Part shown: positions 1 to 4,675 of the stretch, one piece after another
Layout of the letters: the number at the start of each line of letters is the position of its first letter
Position numbering within the stretch: position 1 is the first letter of the stretch
Source of the DNA: Chloroflexi bacterium 13_1_40CM_68_21
GTDB lineage: Bacteria > Chloroflexota > Limnocylindria > P2-11E
DNA length: 8,896 nt
Assembly: GCA_001917735.1 (NCBI GenBank)
Contig: MNEO01000045.1
Span: 3,462 to 12,357 of the forward strand
Direction: 5' to 3'
Position numbers and translations under genes: made by a program
The notes under the pieces: model-generated
What the model was told of the DNA's origin: nothing
The model's input: the letters and a program-made list of their open reading frames with translations, nothing else
Databases searched by the model: none

Positions 1-62
1 CGACGCAGATCCAGAAGCTCATCATCGGCCGCTTCGCGACGGGCATCGACGCGATCGCCTGA
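1..62 (+). CDS. C-terminal tail of a probable acyl-CoA dehydrogenase (partial)
   Basis: Only the last 19 codons are present, read from position 3 to the TGA at 60-62. They give TQIQKLIIGRFATGIDAIA. The T-Q-I-Q-K-x-I-I-G/A-R pattern matches the end of acyl-CoA dehydrogenases, where the catalytic Glu sits just before it in a Y-E-G-T-[ST]-[EQ]-I-Q motif; that Glu lies outside the window. The complete dehydrogenase at 4676-5821 ends similarly (EGTSEIQRMVIAQ). The stop overlaps the next start as TGATG, so the two genes are probably co-transcribed and translationally coupled. The fragment is short, so the family call is an inference. Confidence 0.5.
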   Translation, partial: TQIQKLIIGRFATGIDAIA

Positions 63-364
63 TGCAGTGGGATGACGCGGCCGAGGGGGTGCTCGCGACG
101 CTCTGCCGCATGGTGCCAGAGACGATCCGCGAGCTCGCGCGGGCCTCGGCCCATGACGAGAGCGAGGCCGTCACGAGCGAGCGCGGCGCGGCGAGCGTGA
201 CCGTCGATGACGTCGTGCGTGGTTGGATCCGGACGACGCCGCCGGAGCAGCGTGACGGGCTCGTCGCGGTCATCGAGAGCCTCGACCTGGAGCCCGAGCG
301 TTACGTCGATGAGCTCGAGTCAGGCGAAGGCTGGGAAGAAGAGCCCGAAGACTCCGGGATGTGA
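62..364 (+). CDS. Small acidic protein, possibly PCP_red-domain-like; function unknown
   Basis: A 100-residue soluble protein with no signal peptide or membrane segment. The first 55 residues follow a W-x3-A-x-L-x-P-x2-I-R-x2-A-R pattern and then a G-x3-V-T-x-D-D-V stretch. That resembles the small helical PCP_red domain (PF08369), known from the end of light-independent protochlorophyllide reductase and from stand-alone proteins. The C-terminus is strongly acidic (GEGWEEEPEDSG). The ATG overlaps the upstream stop by one base (TGATG), and its own TGA overlaps the next ATG in the same way, placing it inside an acyl-CoA dehydrogenase/SDR operon. No bacteriochlorophyll gene is nearby, so a role in photosynthesis is not suggested. 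The gene is well supported by frame and overlaps; the domain match is tentative and no catalytic residues are recognised. Confidence 0.7.
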   Translation: MQWDDAAEGVLATLCRMVPETIRELARASAHDESEAVTSERGAASVTVDDVVRGWIRTTPPEQRDGLVAVIESLDLEPERYVDELESGEGWEEEPEDSGM

Positions 365-1095
365 TGTTCCGGCTCGACGGCAAGGTGGCGGTCATCACCG
401 GAGCGGCACGCGGCATCGGTGCCGAGACCGCGCGCGTGTTCCGCGAGGCCGGGGCGATCGTCGTGACCTGGGACGTGGCCGAAGGCGCCGGTGCCCGCGT
501 CGACGTGACGGACCCCGTCGCAGTCGCGAAGGCGGTCGCCGACTCGGTGACGACGCATGGCCGCATCGATGTGCTGGTGAACAACGCCGGGATCCTTCGC
601 GACGCCCAGCTCGTGAAGGTCAAGGATGGCGAGGTCCAGGGTGGTGGAATGAGCGAGGCTGACTTCGACGCGGTCATCTCGGTCAACCTGCGCGGCGTTT
701 TCGTCTGCACCCAGGCTGTCGCCCCGACGATGATCCGCCAGCGGTCGGGGCGCATCCTGAACGCCTCTTCGGTCGTCGGCCTCTACGGCAACTTCGGTCA
801 GACGAACTACGTCGCGTCGAAGGCGGCGATCATCGGTATGACCAAGGTCTGGGCGCGCGAGCTTGGGCCGCGCGGGATCACGGTGAACGCGGTCGCGCCC
901 GGTTTCATCGGCACGGAGATGGTCCGCCAGATGCCCGAGAAGATCCTCGCCACGATGGTCGAACGGACTCCGGTACGACGTCTTGGCGAGCCGAAGGACG
1001 TTGCATACGCGTATCTCTTCCTGGCATCGGATGAGGCCTCGTTCATCAACGGCGCCGTCCTCTCGGTCGATGGCGGTGTCGTCGTCGGTACGTAG
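364..1095 (+). CDS. FabG-like short-chain dehydrogenase/reductase (3-oxoacyl reductase type)
   Basis: A 243-residue classical SDR, probably a cytoplasmic 3-oxoacyl-ACP/CoA or 3-hydroxyacyl-CoA oxidoreductase. The Rossmann motif TGAARGIG is at residues 12-19, NNAG at 73-76, and the catalytic set is Asn108, Ser136, Tyr149 and Lys153 (YxxxK). Asp37 at the end of the second beta strand suggests NAD(H) rather than NADP(H), which is an inference. Compared with E. coli FabG there are about 11 extra residues around 85-96 (VKVKDGEVQGGG), a feature I associate with one FabG subgroup. The end (SVDGGVVVGT) is complete. ATG 364 overlaps the upstream TGA by one base; an in-frame GTG at 361 would add one residue and is less likely. 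The exact substrate cannot be read from the sequence, but linkage to a probable acyl-CoA dehydrogenase favours acyl-CoA metabolism. Confidence 0.92.
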   Translation: MFRLDGKVAVITGAARGIGAETARVFREAGAIVVTWDVAEGAGARVDVTDPVAVAKAVADSVTTHGRIDVLVNNAGILRDAQLVKVKDGEVQGGGMSEADFDAVISVNLRGVFVCTQAVAPTMIRQRSGRILNASSVVGLYGNFGQTNYVASKAAIIGMTKVWARELGPRGITVNAVAPGFIGTEMVRQMPEKILATMVERTPVRRLGEPKDVAYAYLFLASDEASFINGAVLSVDGGVVVGT

Positions 1096-1171
1096 CCGAC
1101 TTCACCGAATCATCACCCTATCGGCACCTCGCCTCACCCAAGCGCGGCGGCTATTCCGGCACTATTTGGAT

Positions 1172-1570
1172 GTGGGAGCACAACTTCGCGTCGCTCTGAT
1201 CGCGCACGACGCGCCCAAGACAGACATGCTCGAGTGGGCGCGGTGGAATCGCGACCTGCTCTCGCGGGCGAAGCTGTACGCGACGAAGCACACCGGCGAG
1301 CTCGTAGCGGCGGAGACCGGACTCCCCATCGAGCTGCTCCTGAGCGGACCACAGGGTGGCGATGCTCAGGTCGCCGCGATGATCGCGCGCCGCGAGATCG
1401 ACATCGTCGTGTTCTTCTGGGACCCTCTCGCGACGCAACCGCACGAGACCGACGTGCGCTCGCTCATCAGGCTCGCTGTGCTTCACGATGTGGCGATCGC
1501 CTGCAATCGACGTTCGGCCGATCTGATGATCAGCTCGCCGCTGCTCAGCGCGACACCGATCCGGTCTTAG
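1172..1570 (+). CDS. mgsA: Methylglyoxal synthase
   Basis: Converts dihydroxyacetone phosphate to methylglyoxal and phosphate, a bypass of lower glycolysis when phosphate is short. From GTG 1172 the protein has 132 residues, normal for the family. Residues matching the E. coli active site are present with a constant offset of 7: His12, Asp13, Lys16, Thr38, Thr41, Ser58, the catalytic base Asp64 in GPQGGD, Asp84 in FFWDP, His91 and Asp94 in PHETD. The usual phosphate loop T-G-T-T-G reads T-K-H-T-G here (Lys39, His40). No ATG fits: the homologous region begins just before LRVALIAHD. GTG 1172 is preferred, with TTG 1166 as alternative; neither has a clear ribosome binding site. It lies 76 bases after the SDR without a visible terminator, so read-through is possible. 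Its TAG overlaps the stop of the opposing small ORF by four bases. Confidence 0.9.
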   Translation: MGAQLRVALIAHDAPKTDMLEWARWNRDLLSRAKLYATKHTGELVAAETGLPIELLLSGPQGGDAQVAAMIARREIDIVVFFWDPLATQPHETDVRSLIRLAVLHDVAIACNRRSADLMISSPLLSATPIRS

Positions 1571-1701
1571 CTACTCGCGCCTTCTTCGAGGGTGATGAGC
1601 CGGATCTGCTCCGCGATCCAGCTGTCGCCGCCACCCGAATCGCCCGGGGGTTCGTCGCGCTCATCGGTCGCCATGGCTGCGTCGTCCTGCAGCGTGCTCA
1701 T
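1567..1701 (-). CDS. Small hypothetical protein coupled to isocitrate lyase
   Basis: A 44-residue ORF beginning MSTLQDDAAMATDERDE, with a Gly/Ser/Pro/Asp-rich middle and a short amphipathic C-terminal stretch (WIAEQIRLITLEEG). It has no membrane segment or Cys. Its ATG overlaps the isocitrate lyase TGA as ATGA (1698-1701), and a good ribosome binding site, GGAG at 1713-1710, lies 8 bases upstream. 35 of its 43 sense codons after the start end in G or C, like the neighbouring genes. It ends in TAA at 1567-1569, inside the stop of the opposing mgsA. I recognise no family. It could be a small accessory protein of the lyase operon or a C-terminal piece split off from the lyase, although the lyase already reaches its usual end. 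Confidence 0.55.
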   Translation of the reverse strand: MSTLQDDAAMATDERDEPPGDSGGGDSWIAEQIRLITLEEGASS

Positions 1702-2648
1702 ACCGCCTTCTCCGCCAACTCTCCTTGGAACTTGCCGAGGCGCGACGCGCCCATCGACTCGCCGAGCACCTGGTGGTACGGCACCCCGGTGAAGAGGTGG
1801 TGGCTCTTCGTGGGGATGTCGTCGCCCTTCGCCCACTCCTTGCGCTGGAGCTCGATGTAGGCGCGCTCGTGCTCGCCCTGCAGGCCTTGCAGGAGCTTGC
1901 TGAACGCGTAGCCCATCGCATGCTGCGCGGCGAGCGTGATGAAGAGGAACTTGTAGCCGAGCTCGCCGAGCTCCGCGAATGAGATCGGGTCGGGATCGTT
2001 GAACCACTTGAAGGAGCTCGACCAGTTGAACGCGAAACGCGCGCGCGGGAAACGGCGCCGCACCTGGTCGGCGAAGCGCTCGGTAGGCCCGCGGTCCGAA
2101 TTCGGGAACTCGCACCAGACGAGGTCCGGCGCGCCGCTGTCGAGGTAGCGAAGCGCGCGCTCGATCGCGAGGTCGAGGCCACGCGTCGTCTCGGGCGCAT
2201 CAACCGCCGAGACGGCGTCGGTGCGCGCGATGACCACGAAGTCGTCACGCCCCAGATCGTCCGCCACTGCGCGCGCCATCCGGAGCTTGCCCACCATCTC
2301 GTCGGCCGAGATGAGCGCCTTGCCGGCGATGTGCCCGCAGCGCTTCGGGAGCACCTGATCCTCGATGTGCGCGCCCGCCACGCCGGCGTTCACGTACAGC
2401 TCGGCAACGCGCTGCACGTTGAAGAGGTTGCCGTAGCCGCCGTCCATGTCGGCGACGACCGGCGGGATCTCGAGGTGCGTCGGGGCGACGCCTGTCTCGG
2501 GATCGCCGGTGGCCATCGTGAGCTGGAACTTCCGCAGCGCCGAGACCGTACGGCGCGCGCCGTCCGCGATCTCGGGGCCCGAGTAGAGGTCCATGTCGGT
2601 CGTGCCAAGGTGACCGATGGCGAACGAGTAGCCCGAGAAGTACACCAT
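1698..2648 (-). CDS. aceA: Isocitrate lyase-family protein with disrupted N-terminus
   Basis: 316 codons are open from ATG 2648. The ICL/PEP-mutase barrel is clear: SGY near residue 5 (glyoxylate site), ADMDGGYG at 66-73, HIEDQ at 94-98, the ICL signature KRCGH at 102-106 with catalytic Cys104, ARTD at 141-144, DLVWCE at 175-180, and FNWSSSFKW at 207-215. The KRCGH loop favours cleavage of isocitrate to glyoxylate and succinate (glyoxylate shunt), though methylisocitrate or another substrate is possible. The open frame begins exactly at the second barrel strand (VYFSGY). The first strand and helix, present in every family member I know, are missing, and a plausible N-terminus lies just upstream in another frame (2650-2748). 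The gene therefore looks frameshifted with an internal loss, or the assembly has an error. If translated only from 2648 it is unlikely to fold normally. It is divergent from a LysR gene. Confidence 0.8.
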   Translation of the reverse strand: MVYFSGYSFAIGHLGTTDMDLYSGPEIADGARRTVSALRKFQLTMATGDPETGVAPTHLEIPPVVADMDGGYGNLFNVQRVAELYVNAGVAGAHIEDQVLPKRCGHIAGKALISADEMVGKLRMARAVADDLGRDDFVVIARTDAVSAVDAPETTRGLDLAIERALRYLDSGAPDLVWCEFPNSDRGPTERFADQVRRRFPRARFAFNWSSSFKWFNDPDPISFAELGELGYKFLFITLAAQHAMGYAFSKLLQGLQGEHERAYIELQRKEWAKGDDIPTKSHHLFTGVPYHQVLGESMGASRLGKFQGELAEKAV

Positions 2649-2649
2649 C

Positions 2650-2748
2650 CAGGAGCCCGCGCAGCCGCGTCGCCGGATCCGACCAGCGCGATGCCGGCAC
2701 GGTGAAGCCGGGCGGCAGTAGCGGCGTTTGCGCGAGCTTAGTTGTCAT
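2650..2748 (-). pseudogene. Out-of-frame N-terminal fragment of the isocitrate lyase gene
   Basis: ATG 2748 opens a frame reading MTTKLAQTPLLPPGFTVPAS and then RWSDPATRLRGLL. This looks like the leader of an ICL-type protein, whose first helix ends in a pattern like ATRLRxLL before barrel strand 1. The frame then runs into unrelated shadow sequence, while the lyase continues in a different frame from about 2650. Joining the two frames needs a shift, and roughly 25-30 residues expected between RLRGLL and VYFSGY have no coding sequence. A deletion of 3n+2 bases, or a collapsed stretch in assembly, would explain both. The ATG lies inside the end of the upstream 46-codon ORF (11-base overlap). 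Confidence 0.55.
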
Positions 2749-2878
2749 GGTCGATCTGGCAGAGCTCCGGGCACGCGCACTCCATCTCCTGCGACCGCAC
2801 TGGAGCCTCCTCGGTCTCGCGGGCGCGCAGGATCGGACGGTATTCGTGATTGGCGCCGGTGTTGTCGAGGCTGTTCAT
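2738..2878 (-). CDS. Small 46-aa protein with Cys-rich tail, upstream of isocitrate lyase
   Basis: The ORF begins ATG AAC AGC and ends GAC AAC TAA. The protein starts MNSLDNTGANHEYRPILRAR, has a Glu-rich middle, and ends in MECACPELCQIDHDN, with three Cys, one His and two Asp within 14 residues. No membrane segment or signal peptide is seen. 39 of 45 sense codons after the start end in G or C, strong evidence for coding in this genome. A possible ribosome binding site, AGGGA, lies 4 bases before the ATG but within the palindrome GGGATCCC (2879-2886). The stop overlaps the isocitrate lyase ATG region by 11 bases, so translation is probably coupled. The C-x-C-P-x2-C-x3-D-H pattern could bind a metal, or the ORF could encode a leader or modified peptide. 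I recognise no family. Confidence 0.6.
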   Translation of the reverse strand: MNSLDNTGANHEYRPILRARETEEAPVRSQEMECACPELCQIDHDN

Positions 2879-2892
2879 GGGATCCCTGAGCG

Positions 2893-2907
2893 GGCACTTT
2901 GCGTGCC
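2893..2907. promoter_or_regulatory. Short inverted repeat in the leader of the lyase operon
   Basis: GGCAC-TTTGC-GTGCC is a perfect 5-bp inverted repeat. It lies 15 bases ahead of the 46-aa ORF on its transcript and 66 bases ahead of the LysR start on the other strand. It could be an operator half or a small leader hairpin. Such short repeats arise easily by chance in GC-rich DNA. Confidence 0.25.
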
Positions 2908-2913
2908 GAGGTG

Positions 2914-2972
2914 GCTATAAATCAAATCGTTTGTTTAGATATGACCGATCAAGACTGCTTATGATGGCAAAT
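2914..2972. promoter_or_regulatory. AT-rich divergent promoter region with LysR-type operator candidate
   Basis: This stretch between the lyase operon (left, - strand) and lysR (right, + strand) is far more AT-rich than its surroundings. It contains TATAAA at 2916-2921 and an imperfect dyad at 2920-2936, AAtCAAAtcgTTTGtTT, whose core CAAA-TCG-TTTG is perfect. LysR regulators commonly bind dyads in the gap between their own gene and a divergent target, so this is the best candidate for the regulator's recognition site. TATGAT at 2960-2965 looks like a -10 element, but no well-spaced -35 is visible. The assignment rests on position and symmetry only. Confidence 0.4.
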
Positions 2973-3857
2973 ATGCAATTACCTCAGTTGGAGGCATTCG
3001 CGGAGACGGCGCGGCTCGGCAACGTCAGCCGGGCGGCCGAGATCCTGAACCTCACCCAGCCCGCGCTCACGGCCCGGCTGCAGGGCCTCGAGCGCGATCT
3101 CGAGGTCGAACTGTTCGTGCGCGGCGCGCGCGGGATGACCCTCACCGATGCCGGCCGCGCGCTCCTCCCCTACGCACAGCGCGTGCTGGCGCAGGTGTCC
3201 GAGGGGCGCAAGGCGATCCAGGAGCTCCGCACCGGCAAGGTCGGCGAGCTGCTCATCGGCGCGGCGCCCGCGGTCAGCACGTACTTCCTTCCCGGCGTCC
3301 TCAAGACCTATCTGACGACGCATCGCGACGTACGGCTCGGCGTGCGCACCGGACACACCGAGGAGGTCCTCGAAATGGTCCTGCGGCGCGAGGTCGACGT
3401 GGGCGTGGGCCGCCCGATCCGCCATCCGGACATCGAGCTCATCCCGGTCTTCGACGACGAGCTCGTGCTCGTCGCGAGCCGCGCGCACCCCTTCGCGCGG
3501 CGCGGGAAGGTCCGCCTGCAGGAGCTCGCCGCGGACCGATTGATCCTGTTCGACCGCGCCTCGAGCTACTACGAGCTCACGAGCTCGCTGCTCCGACAGG
3601 CGGGCGTGGTCCCCGAAAGCGTCATCGAGCTCGATAACGTCGAGGCCGCCAAGAAGATGGTGATCGAAGGCCTCGGGGTCGCGCTCCTCCCGCGGATGGC
3701 GCTCCTCGCCGAGCTTCGTGCGAGATCGCTCCGGCCGGTCCGGCTCAGCGGCGCGCCGCCGGTCCGGCGTCCCATCGTCGCGATCCGTCGCGCGGACGCC
3801 GGGCCGGCGATGGGTCCGGTCGCCGACTTCCTCGCGATGCTCGGCACGCGCGCTTAA
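2973..3857 (+). CDS. LysR-family transcriptional regulator
   Basis: A 294-residue LysR-type regulator from ATG 2973. Residues 1-60 form the winged helix-turn-helix (MQLPQLEAFAETARLGNVSR onward, with SRAAEILNLTQPALTARLQGLE as the HTH core). A linker helix follows to about residue 85, and a two-lobed effector-binding domain runs from about 87 to the end (GELLIGAAPAVSTYFLP; VDVGVGRP; VIEGLGVALLPRMAL). Length is typical. In-frame ATGs at 2961 and 2964 would add four or three residues. 2973 puts Q5-L6-x2-F9 in the usual family register, but none has a strong ribosome binding site. It is divergent from the isocitrate lyase operon, so control of that operon and of itself is the simplest inference. 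The effector is unknown. The TAA stop overlaps the opposing TPR gene's TAA in a shared TTAA (3854-3857). Confidence 0.93.
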   Translation: MQLPQLEAFAETARLGNVSRAAEILNLTQPALTARLQGLERDLEVELFVRGARGMTLTDAGRALLPYAQRVLAQVSEGRKAIQELRTGKVGELLIGAAPAVSTYFLPGVLKTYLTTHRDVRLGVRTGHTEEVLEMVLRREVDVGVGRPIRHPDIELIPVFDDELVLVASRAHPFARRGKVRLQELAADRLILFDRASSYYELTSSLLRQAGVVPESVIELDNVEAAKKMVIEGLGVALLPRMALLAELRARSLRPVRLSGAPPVRRPIVAIRRADAGPAMGPVADFLAMLGTRA

Positions 3858-4588
3858 CGCGCGGCGAGGTTGGCCCGCTCGCGTCGCGCGAGCGCGGCAC
3901 CGATCGATTCCGGATCCGACTCCATCGCCTGCGCGAACGTCGCGAGCGCGTCGCCGGAAAGCCCCGCCTCGCGCAGGGCGACCCCGCCGAGGTAGCCCAG
4001 GAACGCGCGATCCGCGGGGCGAAGCCTGCCCGCATCGCGCTCGGCATCGCGCAGCCTCGCACGGGCAGCGTCGCGATCATCGGGCGCCGCGGCGATGGCC
4101 TCGAGCGCCAGGTGCATCGCCACGCGTTCGCGCGAGCGCGCGAGCTCGGGATCCGGCGCGAGCTCGCGGACCAGGATCCGCCCGCGTTCGCGGTCTCCGC
4201 CAATCGCGACCAGCTCGCTCCACGCCAGCGCGAGGCGGACGTCGACCTGCTCGGGGAGAAGCGCGGCGCACCGGCGCGCGTCGCCCGCGCGGTTCAGCGC
4301 CGCGTAGGACGCCACCAGTCCCACGACGACGGCGCGATCGTGCCGGAGCTTCTTCGCGACCTGCTCGAAGAGCGTCGCCGCCGAGAGCGGATCGCCCGAC
4401 GCGTAGAGCACCTCGGCGGCGACCTTCCGCACGAGCGTGACACCGCCGAAGCGGTCGAGGAGCGGGCGGACGAGGGCTCGAGCAGCAGCCAGATCATCCC
4501 TGTCGAGCGCCCGGCGGGCCCGCCAGACGTCGCGCGGGACGCGCCAGATATCGGAAATGGACGCTCCGGGAACAGGCGGCTTGTCCAC
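3854..4588 (-). CDS. TPR-like helical repeat protein, function unknown
   Basis: An Ala/Arg/Leu-rich, all-helical protein with degenerate tetratricopeptide-like helix pairs: DDLAAARALVRPLLDRFGG, LYASGDPLSAATLFEQVAKK, AALNRAGDARRCAALLP, and DALATFAQAMESDPESIGAA near the end. There is no signal peptide or membrane segment, so it is probably a cytoplasmic scaffold. The start is uncertain. The frame is open back to GTG 4651, with in-frame GTGs at 4651, 4630 and 4588, and all three sit in copies of a TGTGGAYAA/GTGGATAA motif that look like DnaA boxes rather than coding sequence. GTG 4588 (244 residues) is chosen because the extra leader only repeats V-D-[KN]-x-P; none has a ribosome binding site. 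It follows the acyl-CoA dehydrogenase on the same strand and could be its distal operon partner. Confidence 0.7.
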   Translation of the reverse strand: MDKPPVPGASISDIWRVPRDVWRARRALDRDDLAAARALVRPLLDRFGGVTLVRKVAAEVLYASGDPLSAATLFEQVAKKLRHDRAVVVGLVASYAALNRAGDARRCAALLPEQVDVRLALAWSELVAIGGDRERGRILVRELAPDPELARSRERVAMHLALEAIAAAPDDRDAARARLRDAERDAGRLRPADRAFLGYLGGVALREAGLSGDALATFAQAMESDPESIGAALARRERANLAAR

Positions 4589-4652
4589 AGGAAGTGGTTC
4601 GTTACGGCCTCCAGAGGGTGGTTTATCCACCGTTTTTAGGTGGTTATCCACA
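4581..4652. promoter_or_regulatory. Cluster of three DnaA-box-like 9-mers with tandem dyads
   Basis: Three 9-mers on the + strand match or nearly match the DnaA box TTATNCACA: TTGTCCACA at 4581-4589, TTATCCACC at 4623-4631 and a perfect TTATCCACA at 4644-4652. The last two also lie in small dyads, GGTGG-TTTAT-CCACC (4617-4631) and GTGG-TTAT-CCAC (4640-4651). Their centres are about 21.5 bases apart, close to two helical turns. The interval is AT-rich for this genome (GTTTTTAGG between the boxes). It lies between the acyl-CoA dehydrogenase and the TPR-like gene and covers the possible GTG starts of the latter. It could be DnaA-binding DNA (regulatory, titration site or origin part) or an operator for another dimeric regulator. 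Confidence 0.45.
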
Positions 4653-4675
4653 CGCAGGCAGGCGGCGCTTGCTTG

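Noticed and set aside
983..1171. Extension of methylglyoxal synthase back to 983
   Set aside because: That part overlaps the end of the SDR gene out of frame and has no resemblance to MgsA; homology begins just after GTG 1172.
2702..2920. Open frame on the + strand between isocitrate lyase and lysR
   Set aside because: It overlaps the better supported 46-aa ORF and the lyase start on the other strand, and its product matches no family I know.
2850..2972. Long start for the LysR gene at 2850
   Set aside because: It would add 41 residues before the conserved N-terminus and read through the AT-rich promoter region and the opposing 46-aa ORF.
4617..4637. Hairpin GGTGG-TTTAT-CCACC followed by GTTTTT, resembling an intrinsic terminator on the + strand
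   Set aside because: The stem is only 5 bp, and no + strand gene ends nearby (lysR ends about 760 bases upstream). It fits better as part of the DnaA-box/dyad cluster.
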